From assembly GCA_963977135.1 (NCBI GenBank), contig CAXBNN010000007.1, forward strand, positions 62,001-126,000: 64,000 nucleotides of DNA. The letters run 5' to 3'. A program made the position numbers and the translations under genes. Source of the DNA: UBA2040 sp963977135. GTDB lineage: Bacteria; Bacteroidota; Bacteroidia; Flavobacteriales_D; Crocinitomicaceae. The notes under the pieces were generated by a model, which was not told the DNA's origin, made no database searches, and was given only the letters and a program-made list of their open reading frames with translations. Position 1 is the first letter of the stretch. The number at the start of each line of letters is the position of its first letter. This document shows, piece by piece, positions 10,801 through 18,955 of the stretch.

Positions 10801-11718
10801 ATGAAAACTAAAATGAGACATATTGTTTTACTGATGATTCTCGGAGCCTCGAGTTTCTCTTGGGCGCAACAAGAACCGCATTTCACACAGTATTTTGACA
10901 ATACACTTTACACAAATCCAGCTTATGCAGGCAGTAAAGGTGTTATGAACGCAATGTTATTACACCGTGAACAATGGGTTGGAATTAATGGTCGACCAAG
11001 ATCCACAACATTTAGTATTCAGACTCCGCTTAAATATGAGTCTTTAGGATTGGGCGTTACGGCTGTCAATGATGTTATAGGACCATTAACTCAAACAATG
11101 CTGAACCTTGACCTTTCGTATTCGCTAAGATTCAAGGGTAAAGGTAAATTAGCATTTGGAGTTAAAGGAGGAGCGAATTTGATTAATCTAGGGACAACTA
11201 GTTTAACAACAGTGCAAGAAGGTGATCCTTTGTTTTTGCAAAATGTTCGCAATAAAATAAATCCTAATGTTGGTGCAGGAATTTATTATCATCTACCAAG
11301 ATTTTTTGTAGGGGTAAGTGCACCTAAACTTCTTGAAAAAAGCTATGATAAATTAGATCCTGAAAGTTTAGAAAGAAGACACTACTATGGAACAATAGGA
11401 GGAGTTTTAAAATTGACAAATCTTTGGAAATTGAGACCAACAGCTCAAGTAAAAGTCACAAATAATGCTCCTTTCAGTGCTGATTTCAGTATTGCGGGTA
11501 TCTACAATGATAAATTCTACATTGGAGGAATGTATCGATTGGATGCAGCAGCGGGAGCCTTTATTCAGTATCAAATTACAGACCAATTTAAAGCTGGATT
11601 TGCTACTGATTTCGGGACACAAAAACTTAGAAAAGCAAACGACGGAACATTTGAAATAATGCTGTCTTATGACTTTTTATTCAAAAAACCAGGGATTAAA
11701 TCTCCACGTTACTTTTAA
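10801..11718 (+). CDS. PorP/SprF family type IX secretion system outer-membrane protein
   Basis: 305 residues with a signal peptide ending near SWAQ (residue 23), followed by the family's characteristic start, QEPHFTQYFDNTLYTNPAYAG, and a beta-barrel of alternating aromatic and glycine strands. Length and the NPAYAG motif fit PorP/SprF. Family members are outer-membrane proteins; SprF of Flavobacterium is needed to export the type B substrate SprB. Its position 50 bases after a type B adhesin fits a dedicated partner. Whether it also serves other cargo is unknown. Confidence 0.9.
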   Translation: MKTKMRHIVLLMILGASSFSWAQQEPHFTQYFDNTLYTNPAYAGSKGVMNAMLLHREQWVGINGRPRSTTFSIQTPLKYESLGLGVTAVNDVIGPLTQTMLNLDLSYSLRFKGKGKLAFGVKGGANLINLGTTSLTTVQEGDPLFLQNVRNKINPNVGAGIYYHLPRFFVGVSAPKLLEKSYDKLDPESLERRHYYGTIGGVLKLTNLWKLRPTAQVKVTNNAPFSADFSIAGIYNDKFYIGGMYRLDAAAGAFIQYQITDQFKAGFATDFGTQKLRKANDGTFEIMLSYDFLFKKPGIKSPRYF

Positions 11719-11729
11719 GATATATAGAG

Positions 11730-14036
11730 ATGAAAAGAGTTTTAATTTTTCTTATTTGTTTGACTTTAGTACAAACTGCATTTTCGCAGAAATCTGTACT
11801 TAAGAAAGCAGATACTTTCTACGAAAAAGTTGCCTATGCCTTGGCTGCCGAAAACTATGAGAAGCTGCGTGGTTCAAAATTAGAAGACCCTCAAATGTTG
11901 GCGCGTTTGGCCAACAGTTACTACCAAATTGGTGAAACAGCAAAGTCTGAAGAAATTTATGCGTTAATGATCAATGACCCATCAGCAAACTATGATGACA
12001 TCTATCGTTATGCTATGTCTCTTAAAGAGAACAAAAAATACGAAGAATCGGCAGTGTGGGTTGAAAAATTCATGGCAATCGATAGAGCGGATATTCGTGC
12101 ATTAGAGTATAAAGATGATAGAGAATATCTTACTGAAATATTGAATTTACCGACTCGTTTTGAAATCAAAAATTTAGATATCAATACGGATATGGCTGAG
12201 TTTGGAGGTTATATTGATCCAACAAGTGGTGACGTGTTTTATGTGTCTAATCGCAAATTCAATGGTTTAACTCAGCGTTATTGGACTGGCAACAATACTC
12301 CATTTTTGGATATGTTTCGAGGAAAGATAATTGGAGAAAACCAAATTGAAGGGAGTAAATTGGTGTCAGACAAGGCAAATACCAACTACCATGATGGTCC
12401 TTTGGCCTATCATTCAGATGGTCATAAAGTTTTCTTTACGAGAAACAATATGGCGAAAAAACGCATGGGGCGATACGATGATAAAGGTATTCAAAACTTG
12501 AAATTGTACTATGCAGATGTCGACCCAGATGGTAAGTGGTCAAATATACGTGAGGTTCCATACAACAACATGGCATTTTCTGTTGGTCACCCAACATTTT
12601 CTGCAGACGGAAAAACAATGTATTTTTCTTCTGACATGCCTGGAGGATTTGGAGGCGCTGATATTTATAAAGCGACTGTTTCAGAAGGTATGGTTGATAT
12701 GGCTTTCGGAACACCTGTGAATCTTGGAAATAAAATTAATACTGAAGGACAAGAAATGTTCCCATGGATTGATACTGCTTCAAACCTATTTTTCTCATCT
12801 GATGGTCACCCAGGACTCGGAGGTCTAGACAACTTTGTTGTAATCGATATTGTAAATAATCCAAATGGTGAAGCGGAGAATTTAGGTGAACCGATCAACT
12901 CAAACAGAGATGATTTCGCTTTTATTATGCTTAAAAATGGAAATACAGGATTTATGTCTTCTAATAGAGCAGACGGTAAAGGTGATGACGATATTTACTC
13001 TTTCCGAATGTTAGAACCGTTCAAGCGACAATTGAAATTGAAAGGTGTTGTTGCCGACTCGAAAACAAGAGCAATATTACCTGGTTCAACAGTTGAGTTG
13101 CAAGACGAGGTCGGAAATATTGTTGCTCAGGCTATTGCTGATGAAAATGGGAGGTATTCATTTCCTGTTGAACCAGAAATGACATTCAAAGTAGTTGGTC
13201 ATAAAGAAGATTATTTTGATAAAACGGAGCCAGTTTCAACTATGAATTTGGCGCCAGATGTTTCTGAAATTGACAAAGATTTGAATTTATTGAAAGATCC
13301 GGGGCTAGGTCTTTATGCTCTCGTGACTGATAAGAAAACGGGACAACCGCTTGAAAATGTTAAAATGAAGGTAGTTGATTTGGCAAATGGTAACGTGCTA
13401 ATTGACGAGCTCACGCCAATTACTGGGGATATCCTAAAACCATTAATGGATAATCGAGTAGGAGACTGCCTGAAATATCAAATCATACTTTCGAAAGAAG
13501 GATATCTTGGTAAAACAGAACAAATCAATCATTGTATCGAAAAACCAGGATTGGTGAACATTCATCAAAAACTTGATTTAGGAATGAACAAGATTGAATT
13601 GGGTATGGACTTATCTGAAATTATCGATATCAAACCTATTTATTTCGATTTGAACAAATACAACATTCGTCCAGACGCCAAGGTTGAGTTGGATAAAATC
13701 GTTGCGGTAATGCAAGAATATCCAAAAATGGAGATTGAATTAGGCTCTCATACAGATTGTCGAGCAAGTATTGCTTACAATGAAAAATTGTCTGATCGCA
13801 GAGCAAAAGCTTCTGCTGCCTACATCAAAAGCAAAATTTCTAATCCAGACCGAATCTATGGTAAAGGTTATGGAGAATCAAGATTAGTGAACGATTGTGC
13901 TTGTGAAGGAAACGTGAAATCAGATTGTTCAGAAGAAGAACATCAGAAAAATCGTAGAACTGAATTTAGAGTTATAAAAACTGGTGTTGATGATGTAAAA
14001 GTGAATAATTCATCACCAGATTCATTCAATAAGTAG
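11730..14036 (+). CDS. PorE-like OmpA family protein with TPR and beta-propeller repeats
   Basis: 768 residues. A signal peptide (ending near AFSQ) is followed by a helical TPR-like region to about residue 130, PD40/WD40-like propeller blades (FFSSDGHPGLGG, GFMSSNRADGKGDDDIYSF) to about 430, a carboxypeptidase-regulatory-like beta domain, and a C-terminal OmpA peptidoglycan-binding domain from about 630 (IYFDLNKYNIRPDAKVELD, SDRRAKAS). This is the layout of the T9SS-associated PorE/SprE-type proteins that tie the outer-membrane machinery to peptidoglycan. It follows the PorP/SprF gene by 11 bases, so the three genes probably form an operon ended by the terminator at 14053. Confidence 0.88.
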   Translation: MKRVLIFLICLTLVQTAFSQKSVLKKADTFYEKVAYALAAENYEKLRGSKLEDPQMLARLANSYYQIGETAKSEEIYALMINDPSANYDDIYRYAMSLKENKKYEESAVWVEKFMAIDRADIRALEYKDDREYLTEILNLPTRFEIKNLDINTDMAEFGGYIDPTSGDVFYVSNRKFNGLTQRYWTGNNTPFLDMFRGKIIGENQIEGSKLVSDKANTNYHDGPLAYHSDGHKVFFTRNNMAKKRMGRYDDKGIQNLKLYYADVDPDGKWSNIREVPYNNMAFSVGHPTFSADGKTMYFSSDMPGGFGGADIYKATVSEGMVDMAFGTPVNLGNKINTEGQEMFPWIDTASNLFFSSDGHPGLGGLDNFVVIDIVNNPNGEAENLGEPINSNRDDFAFIMLKNGNTGFMSSNRADGKGDDDIYSFRMLEPFKRQLKLKGVVADSKTRAILPGSTVELQDEVGNIVAQAIADENGRYSFPVEPEMTFKVVGHKEDYFDKTEPVSTMNLAPDVSEIDKDLNLLKDPGLGLYALVTDKKTGQPLENVKMKVVDLANGNVLIDELTPITGDILKPLMDNRVGDCLKYQIILSKEGYLGKTEQINHCIEKPGLVNIHQKLDLGMNKIELGMDLSEIIDIKPIYFDLNKYNIRPDAKVELDKIVAVMQEYPKMEIELGSHTDCRASIAYNEKLSDRRAKASAAYIKSKISNPDRIYGKGYGESRLVNDCACEGNVKSDCSEEEHQKNRRTEFRVIKTGVDDVKVNNSSPDSFNK

Positions 14037-14052
14037 TTATTCTTTAATTTGC

Positions 14053-14087
14053 AAAAAGGTCTTGTGTTTATACATGAGGCCTTTTTT
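14053..14087 (+). terminator. Strong intrinsic terminator after adhesin operon
   Basis: A stem of about 15 bp (14053-14067 with 14072-14086, including several G-U pairs and the core AAAAAGG/CCTTTTT) with a 4-nt loop runs directly into a T-run. It lies 17 bases after the OmpA-family stop codon. Confidence 0.8.
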
Positions 14088-14146
14088 TGTGCTGTTTGAG
14101 CCCAAAGAAAACTAGGTGAGGCAAATCAGATGGGATGGTTTTTTCA

Positions 14147-14154
14147 TATATTTG
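14147..14154 (+). promoter_or_regulatory. Putative -7 promoter element before mtnB
   Basis: TATATTTG matches the Bacteroidota TAnnTTTG -7 element. It ends only four bases before the GTG start of mtnB, so transcription would begin at or very near the start codon (leaderless). No clear TTTG -33 element lies about 19 bases upstream, which lowers confidence. Confidence 0.4.
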
Positions 14155-14158
14155 AAAA

Positions 14159-14770
14159 GTGAAAGAACAACTAAAAAAAGACTTAGCTAAAGTTATCCGA
14201 AACATAAACCGAAAAGGTTGGTCACCAGCGACTTCGACAAATTATTCTTTTCGTGAGTCTTCTGATTCTAAAAACATTGTGGTATCCAGATCTGGAGTCG
14301 ATAAGGCATTTTTTACCAAGAATGATTATATCGAAGTGGATATGGATGGATTGCCATTGCCAAAATTCAAAGATCAGCGTCCTTCCGCAGAAACGTTGAT
14401 TCATTGCACCCTCTACAAACTTTTCCCTGAAACAAAAGTTATTCTTCACAGTCATTCTGTTTATCCTGTTTTATGGTCTAAAAAGCTAAACAAAGAAATC
14501 ACTTTTCAAGGATACGAGGTTCAAAAGGGATTTGCTGGTCAAACGAGTCACTTAAGTGAAGTAAGTATTCCAATTATTGAAAATAGCCAAGACATGGTTG
14601 AATTTTCAGAAGGGATGGAGTTAAGAAAAGATGAATTTGATTCACACTGTTTTCTTATCAAAGGTCATGGAACCTATGCTTGGGGCAAGAACTTATTCGA
14701 AGCAAAACGACACCTTGAAACCATCGATTACTTGTGTGAATTGGAATGGAAACTTCAAAATTCTAAATAA
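14159..14770 (+). CDS. mtnB: Methylthioribulose-1-phosphate dehydratase
   Basis: 203 residues, class II aldolase/adducin fold. The enzyme dehydrates 5-methylthioribulose-1-phosphate in the methionine salvage pathway, in the cytoplasm. Visible zinc ligands are the HSH pair in VILHSHSVYPVL and the later His in IKGHGTYAWG; the N-terminal GWSPATSTNYSFR matches the family. The start is GTG: a stop codon lies two codons upstream (14153), and this start gives the normal family length. It is followed six bases later by mtnD, so the two are cotranscribed. The partner genes mtnC and mtnA lie 1.5 kb further on. Confidence 0.92.
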   Translation: MKEQLKKDLAKVIRNINRKGWSPATSTNYSFRESSDSKNIVVSRSGVDKAFFTKNDYIEVDMDGLPLPKFKDQRPSAETLIHCTLYKLFPETKVILHSHSVYPVLWSKKLNKEITFQGYEVQKGFAGQTSHLSEVSIPIIENSQDMVEFSEGMELRKDEFDSHCFLIKGHGTYAWGKNLFEAKRHLETIDYLCELEWKLQNSK

Positions 14771-14776
14771 ACCATT

Positions 14777-15298
14777 ATGGCCATTTTAAATATCCCAGAT
14801 CAAAAAAAGTCAATTCAAAACCCTTCTGAAATAAGGTCTTTTCTGAATGATAGAGGAGTATTCTTTGACCAATGGCATTGCGACGCAGAATTTGAAAACA
14901 CAGCTACTCAGGATGATATTTTGAATGCTTATGAAAAGGATTTAAATCCTTTCATGCAACAAGGAGGTTATAAAACAGCCGATGTGATTTCTATAAATGC
15001 ATTAACGGAGAATTACGACGCGATAAGAGCAAAGTTTTTATCGGAGCATACGCACACCGAGGATGAAATTCGTTTTTTTGTCGATGGCGAAGGATTGTTT
15101 TGGTTCAATTTAGATGGCGAAGATATCTTCAACGTGCTTTGTCAAAAAGGAGATTTAATATCCGTTCCAGCTGGCACAAAACATTGGTTTGACGCTGGTG
15201 AAAAGAATCCTTTTGTTAAGGCTATCCGAATTTTTATTGACATGTCGGGTTGGGTGCCTCATTACACATCTTCGAAAATAGAAAAACGCTACCTGTAA
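14777..15298 (+). CDS. mtnD: Acireductone dioxygenase
   Basis: 173 residues, cupin fold. It oxidises the acireductone formed by MtnC to the keto acid precursor of methionine (Fe form) or to an off-pathway product (Ni form); the sequence does not say which metal is bound. The metal ligands are visible in HTHTEDEIRFF (two His and a Glu) and the fourth His in VPAGTKHWFDAG. It directly follows mtnB. Its stop codon lies in the loop of the terminator hairpin at 15283. Confidence 0.93.
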   Translation: MAILNIPDQKKSIQNPSEIRSFLNDRGVFFDQWHCDAEFENTATQDDILNAYEKDLNPFMQQGGYKTADVISINALTENYDAIRAKFLSEHTHTEDEIRFFVDGEGLFWFNLDGEDIFNVLCQKGDLISVPAGTKHWFDAGEKNPFVKAIRIFIDMSGWVPHYTSSKIEKRYL

Positions 15299-15312
15299 GA
15301 TAGCGTTTTCTT
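15283..15312. terminator. Terminator hairpin overlapping the mtnD stop codon
   Basis: AAAACGCTA (15283-15291) pairs with TAGCGTTTT (15301-15309) around a 9-nt loop that contains the mtnD TAA. T-rich sequence follows on the plus strand and the A-run in the left arm gives T's on the minus strand, so it can serve both mtnD and the convergent gene ending at 15326. Confidence 0.7.
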
Positions 15313-15325
15313 TCCCCCAATTATC

Positions 15326-16120
15326 TTAAAAATTGTAGACGTATCCGATTTGAAATCCGATAAACGAAAGTGGCGTTTTATACAATTCAGCAATTTTATG
15401 CTCGTGTAAATTGTTAGACGATACATTGACAAAAGTTGCATTTATATCTCTTTCTTCATCCGTTATCGGATGACCATCCAAAGCAACTCCATGCGGTTCG
15501 TCTTGCATGTATCGAATATTGACATATTCAAAATTATTAAAGCTTCTTAGGAAATTAACGGAGAAAATAAATCGGTTGTGACGATCTGTGCTTGTGGAAC
15601 CAAATAATTTACCAAATTGCATATCCAGTCCGATTTCCCCACCATAAACAGCACCATTAAATCTTTGTGTGATTCTTTTTTCCAAGGGTTTGCAGTCATC
15701 CACATCCTGTGGGTCAGAAATTCGTATTCGAGAATTCATAAATCCGTAGCCAATTTGTGGCGTCGCGTGTACGCGAAATGCAGAAGCTTGATTTCCTGTT
15801 GAAAACCGTGTTCCAATCAATACTTTGTGAAAGTTGCTGGTGTAATTTACATCGGTAACAGTTTGGCTTCCATCAGAAAATAGATAGGTCTGCTCCAATG
15901 TTTTGTCGGAATACCTACCAATATTCCCTTTTAATTCAAAAGCTATTGGAATTCGTGCCACAGGCTGCACGGCTATGTTCATTCCTAATCCGCCAGCAAC
16001 GCCAGCTTTGGGCATTTCATGTTTCATAGGTATGTCAACAGGGATGTAGGTCCCCAAACGAACGACTTGGCCATTCACGAATAAAGGCAATAATACGAGT
16101 AAAAAGTAAATTTTTTTCAT
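15326..16120 (-). CDS. Putative outer-membrane beta-barrel protein, unknown function
   Basis: 264 residues from the ATG at 16120, chosen because MKKIYFLLVLLPLFVNGQ is then a clean signal peptide; an upstream in-frame start at 16150 would put ten extra residues before it. The rest is rich in alternating aromatic strands and ends in VYNF, a terminal aromatic residue typical of barrels. No family is recognised. It sits on the opposite strand between mtnB-mtnD and mtnC-mtnA, and nothing in it suggests a role in methionine salvage. Confidence is high that it is a gene and low on function. Confidence 0.75.
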   Translation of the reverse strand: MKKIYFLLVLLPLFVNGQVVRLGTYIPVDIPMKHEMPKAGVAGGLGMNIAVQPVARIPIAFELKGNIGRYSDKTLEQTYLFSDGSQTVTDVNYTSNFHKVLIGTRFSTGNQASAFRVHATPQIGYGFMNSRIRISDPQDVDDCKPLEKRITQRFNGAVYGGEIGLDMQFGKLFGSTSTDRHNRFIFSVNFLRSFNNFEYVNIRYMQDEPHGVALDGHPITDEERDINATFVNVSSNNLHEHKIAELYKTPLSFIGFQIGYVYNF

Positions 16121-16212
16121 GACAGTTTGTTTTAAGTTATATCTAACCAAGCAATTAGTATACCAATTTAAGAAAAAAATGGATACCTTTTATTTTCGAC
16201 AATAGGTTTAAT

Positions 16213-16220
16213 TAACTTTG
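16213..16220 (+). promoter_or_regulatory. Putative -7 promoter element before mtnC
   Basis: TAACTTTG matches TAnnTTTG and ends five bases before the mtnC ATG, again implying a leaderless or near-leaderless transcript, as at mtnB. A TTTT rather than TTTG lies at the -33 distance. Confidence 0.4.
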
Positions 16221-16225
16221 TTCCG

Positions 16226-16921
16226 ATGGAATTTAAAAACATTAAATACATTCTGACAGATATTGAGGGAACGACCACTTCCGTAAAGTTTGTTTACGAC
16301 GAGCTTTTTCCGTATTTCTTGAAGAATATTGATCAATTGGAAGAAATGAAATCTGATGAAAGAGTTCAAGAGGCGTTCAAAGCGACTGTTCACTTGGCTA
16401 ATAAATTGGAAAATCATAGAATTAGAAGTGTATCTGAAATAATTGCAACATTGAAAAGATGGTGCGAAGAGGATAAGAAAATCACTCCGCTTAAAACTGT
16501 CCAAGGAATAATTTGGGAAATGGGTTATCAAAATGGTGATATAAAAGGTCACGTTTATGACGAAGTTGAAGAAGCTTTAAATCATTGGAAATCCCAAAAC
16601 ATTAGAATGGGTGTATTTTCATCGGGTTCTATAGCTGCTCAGAAATTGCTTTTTGGGAATAGTTCTTATGGAGATTTAACCATCTATTTCAAAAATTATT
16701 TTGATACAACAACTGGTGGAAAACGAGAATTTGAAACCTATGAAAAAATAGTTGAAGAGCTTGGTTTAGAATCTAATTCCATCCTTTTTTTATCCGACAT
16801 TACGGAAGAATTGGAAGCAGCTGAAAAATCCGGTATGCAAACTTGTCAATTGGTGAGGCCTGGAACCGAAGCGAATTGGAAAAATAGCGTACCCACTTTT
16901 GATGAAATTATAGTAAAATAA
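16226..16921 (+). CDS. mtnC: Enolase-phosphatase E1 (methionine salvage)
   Basis: 231 residues, HAD superfamily. The single protein carries out the enolisation and dephosphorylation of diketo-methylthiopentyl-1-phosphate to acireductone, the substrate of MtnD. Motif I is DIEGTTTSVKFV, in which the usual second Asp of HAD phosphatases is Glu, as expected for this family. FSSGSIAAQKLLFG and FLSDITEELEAA are the later motifs. The length is normal. One base separates it from mtnA. Confidence 0.92.
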   Translation: MEFKNIKYILTDIEGTTTSVKFVYDELFPYFLKNIDQLEEMKSDERVQEAFKATVHLANKLENHRIRSVSEIIATLKRWCEEDKKITPLKTVQGIIWEMGYQNGDIKGHVYDEVEEALNHWKSQNIRMGVFSSGSIAAQKLLFGNSSYGDLTIYFKNYFDTTTGGKREFETYEKIVEELGLESNSILFLSDITEELEAAEKSGMQTCQLVRPGTEANWKNSVPTFDEIIVK

Positions 16922-16922
16922 T

Positions 16923-18005
16923 ATGAGCAACTTTAGAACTATTTGGACCACAGATGATCACTATGTAGAAGTCATAGATCAAAGTAAATTACCTCATGAA
17001 TTTGTTGTCGTAAAGTTGGAAACTTATGATGAAGCCGAAGTTGCCATTAAAGACATGGTTGTTCGCGGGGCTCCATTAATAGGAGCAACGGCAGCTTTTG
17101 GAATTTATCTTGCGGTAAGGGAAATGATTGAGGATGAGCTGGATCCTTCGTTTTTAGATAAAGCATTTTCTGATTTAAGAGCTTCGCGTCCAACAGCTGT
17201 GAATTTATTTTGGGCGCTAGATAGAATGCAAACTGCTCTGGATAATACAGATGATTTCATGACCACAGCATGGGAAACTGCGAAGCAAATCGTTGAAGAT
17301 GATGTGGAAACTTGTCGTATGATAGGTGTTTATGGATTACCGATAATTGAGGAAATTTCGAAAAGGAAAAACGGAGAAGTTGTAAATATTCTAACTCATT
17401 GCAATGCGGGTATGCTTGGTTGTGTGGAGTGGGGAACAGTTACATCTCCGATTTATCAAGCCATAGAAAAAGGAATAAAAGTACATGTTTGGGTAGACGA
17501 AACCAGACCAAGAAATCAAGGGTCTAACTTAACTTGTTACGAGTTAACGAAGCACAAAGTCGATCATACGCTAATAGTAGATAATACTGGTGGACATCTA
17601 ATGCAGCATGGAATGGTTGACATGGTAATTGTAGGTACTGACCGAACAACGCGTAATGGTGATGTTGCTAATAAAATTGGAACTTACCTAAAAGCATTAG
17701 CAGCCAAGGATAACAACATACCTTTTTACGTTGCACTTCCATCAACTACTTTGGATATGTCAATCAGAGATGGATTGAAAGAAATTCCTATTGAAGAAAG
17801 AAATCAAGATGAGGTGCGCTATATGATTGGTAAATCAGCGAATGGCAAGATTGAATCGGTATTGATTTGTCCGGAAACCACTAAAGCGGCTAATTATGGT
17901 TTTGATGTTACACCAGCAAGACTTATTACTAAAATTATTACCGATCGAGGAGTGTGTGATGCGAATGAAAAAAGTATTTGTGAATTGTATCCAGAATTTG
18001 TCTAG
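16923..18005 (+). CDS. mtnA: Methylthioribose-1-phosphate isomerase
   Basis: 360 residues, eIF2B-alpha-like fold. It isomerises 5-methylthioribose-1-phosphate to methylthioribulose-1-phosphate, feeding MtnB. Visible are VVRGAPLIGATAAFG near the N-terminus, the catalytic Cys in LTHCNAGMLG and the catalytic Asp in GTDRTTRNGDVANKIGTY. It starts one base after the mtnC stop, so the two are cotranscribed. The steps before it (MTA nucleosidase or phosphorylase, MTR kinase) and the final aminotransferase are not in this window. Confidence 0.93.
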   Translation: MSNFRTIWTTDDHYVEVIDQSKLPHEFVVVKLETYDEAEVAIKDMVVRGAPLIGATAAFGIYLAVREMIEDELDPSFLDKAFSDLRASRPTAVNLFWALDRMQTALDNTDDFMTTAWETAKQIVEDDVETCRMIGVYGLPIIEEISKRKNGEVVNILTHCNAGMLGCVEWGTVTSPIYQAIEKGIKVHVWVDETRPRNQGSNLTCYELTKHKVDHTLIVDNTGGHLMQHGMVDMVIVGTDRTTRNGDVANKIGTYLKALAAKDNNIPFYVALPSTTLDMSIRDGLKEIPIEERNQDEVRYMIGKSANGKIESVLICPETTKAANYGFDVTPARLITKIITDRGVCDANEKSICELYPEFV

Positions 18006-18009
18006 ACAT

Positions 18010-18042
18010 CGCCCTACTCTAGGGAATAAGGCGTGCTTTTTT
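18010..18042 (+). terminator. Possible weak terminator after mtnA
   Basis: CCCTA-CTC-TAGGG (18012-18024) forms a short hairpin, or alternatively CGCC (18010) pairs with GGCG (18030). A run of six T's follows at 18037. The stem is short, so this is tentative. Confidence 0.35.
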
Positions 18043-18059
18043 AGGGAAAATTTATAAAG

Positions 18060-18090
18060 TTTGTTAATCTACTTAAATTGTTTATTTTTG
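18060..18090 (+). promoter_or_regulatory. Consensus Bacteroidota promoter
   Basis: TTTG (18060-18063) and TATTTTTG (18083-18090) are separated by exactly 19 bases, matching the TTTG-N19-TAnnTTTG consensus used by the Bacteroidota housekeeping sigma factor. It implies a start near 18095 and a leader of about 90 bases before the lipoprotein ATG at 18187. Confidence 0.75.
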
Positions 18091-18186
18091 CACTCGTAAT
18101 TAAAAAATTGTGACCATAACACCTTTAAAAATGGGGAGAATCCGAAAATCCTTAAGAGTAAGGAACCTTATTTAATTCAATTTATT

Positions 18187-18375
18187 ATGAAAAAAGTATT
18201 TGTTATTGCTTCTGTTGGAATGTTAATGTTCGCAACATCTTGTAAAAAATCTTACACTTGTACTTGTACAGACACGTTCTACAACCAAGAGTATACTAAA
18301 ATTGGTAAAACAACTGCAGCTCTTGCTAAAACATCTTGTGAGTTTACTTCAGGTTGTACTTGGTCTAAAAAATAA
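18187..18375 (+). CDS. Small cysteine-rich lipoprotein
   Basis: 62 residues. A lipoprotein signal peptide ends with the lipobox FATSC (Cys19), leaving a mature peptide of 44 residues with four further cysteines (25, 27, 51, 57), positioned for two disulfides or a metal site. No family is recognised. It has its own strong consensus promoter upstream and an intrinsic terminator downstream, so it is an independent, probably well-expressed transcript. The clean signal peptide and flanking signals argue that it is a real gene despite its size. Confidence 0.8.
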   Translation: MKKVFVIASVGMLMFATSCKKSYTCTCTDTFYNQEYTKIGKTTAALAKTSCEFTSGCTWSKK

Positions 18376-18393
18376 TTTTAGATTAAAAACATT

Positions 18394-18427
18394 AAAAACC
18401 ATTTCGTTTTAAGAGATGGTTTTTTTT
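18394..18427. terminator. Intrinsic terminator after small lipoprotein
   Basis: AAAAACCAT (18394-18402) pairs with ATGGTTTTT (18416-18424) and a T-run follows. It lies between two convergent genes and can act in both directions. Confidence 0.75.
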
Positions 18428-18445
18428 ATGCCTTGTATTTTTAGC

Positions 18446-18955
18446 TCATCGTTTTGAGAGAATAGCCGTAGTAGAAAATCCATCCACTAGATCAATTACA
18501 GCGACTTTGCCGCCATAATTCCGGACTTCTTTAGATCCTACAATGTATTTTTTGTTATTTGCGTTGGTTTCATTAGGGTCGTAATCAGCCCCCTTAGCCA
18601 AAATTGAAGGTTGGAGCAATTCAATTTCATTCAAAGGAGTTTCCCCGGAGAATAGTACGACAAGGTCAACAAAAGATAATGAAGCAAGTACTAATAAACG
18701 CGCGTCTTCGGGATTTATAGGTCTTTCCGGGCCTTTATTCTGCGCTTTTACAGAGGCATCAGTATTCAAAGCTACAATCAACTTGTCTCCCAAATCGGCT
18801 GCTTTTGCTAAATAGGTAACATGGCCTTTGTGCAAAATGTCGAAACAGCCGTTCGTAAATACAACTTTTTGATTGTCCTTTTTCCAAAGCGAGATTAGTC
18901 GCTGAGCCTCATCAAGAGCGACTATTTTATTTTGAACTTGGGCTAATTTCGTCAT
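18446..18955 (-). CDS. rfaE2: D-glycero-beta-D-manno-heptose 1-phosphate adenylyltransferase
   Basis: 169 residues, nucleotidyltransferase fold with FTNGCFDILHKGHVTYL (the HxGH motif) and the closing FSTTAI element. It corresponds to the C-terminal half of HldE and makes ADP-heptose for the LPS core; in Bacteroidota it is commonly a separate protein. It overlaps the upstream flippase-like gene by 29 bases and is the last gene of the panC-panD-flippase-rfaE2 operon. The kinase half is not in this window. Confidence 0.88.
   Translation of the reverse strand: MTKLAQVQNKIVALDEAQRLISLWKKDNQKVVFTNGCFDILHKGHVTYLAKAADLGDKLIVALNTDASVKAQNKGPERPINPEDARLLVLASLSFVDLVVLFSGETPLNEIELLQPSILAKGADYDPNETNANNKKYIVGSKEVRNYGGKVAVIDLVDGFSTTAILSKR

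Noticed and set aside
10404..10811. Plus-strand frame overlapping the adhesin's end and the next start
   Set aside because: It lies out of frame over the conserved CHU_C domain and makes no recognisable protein.
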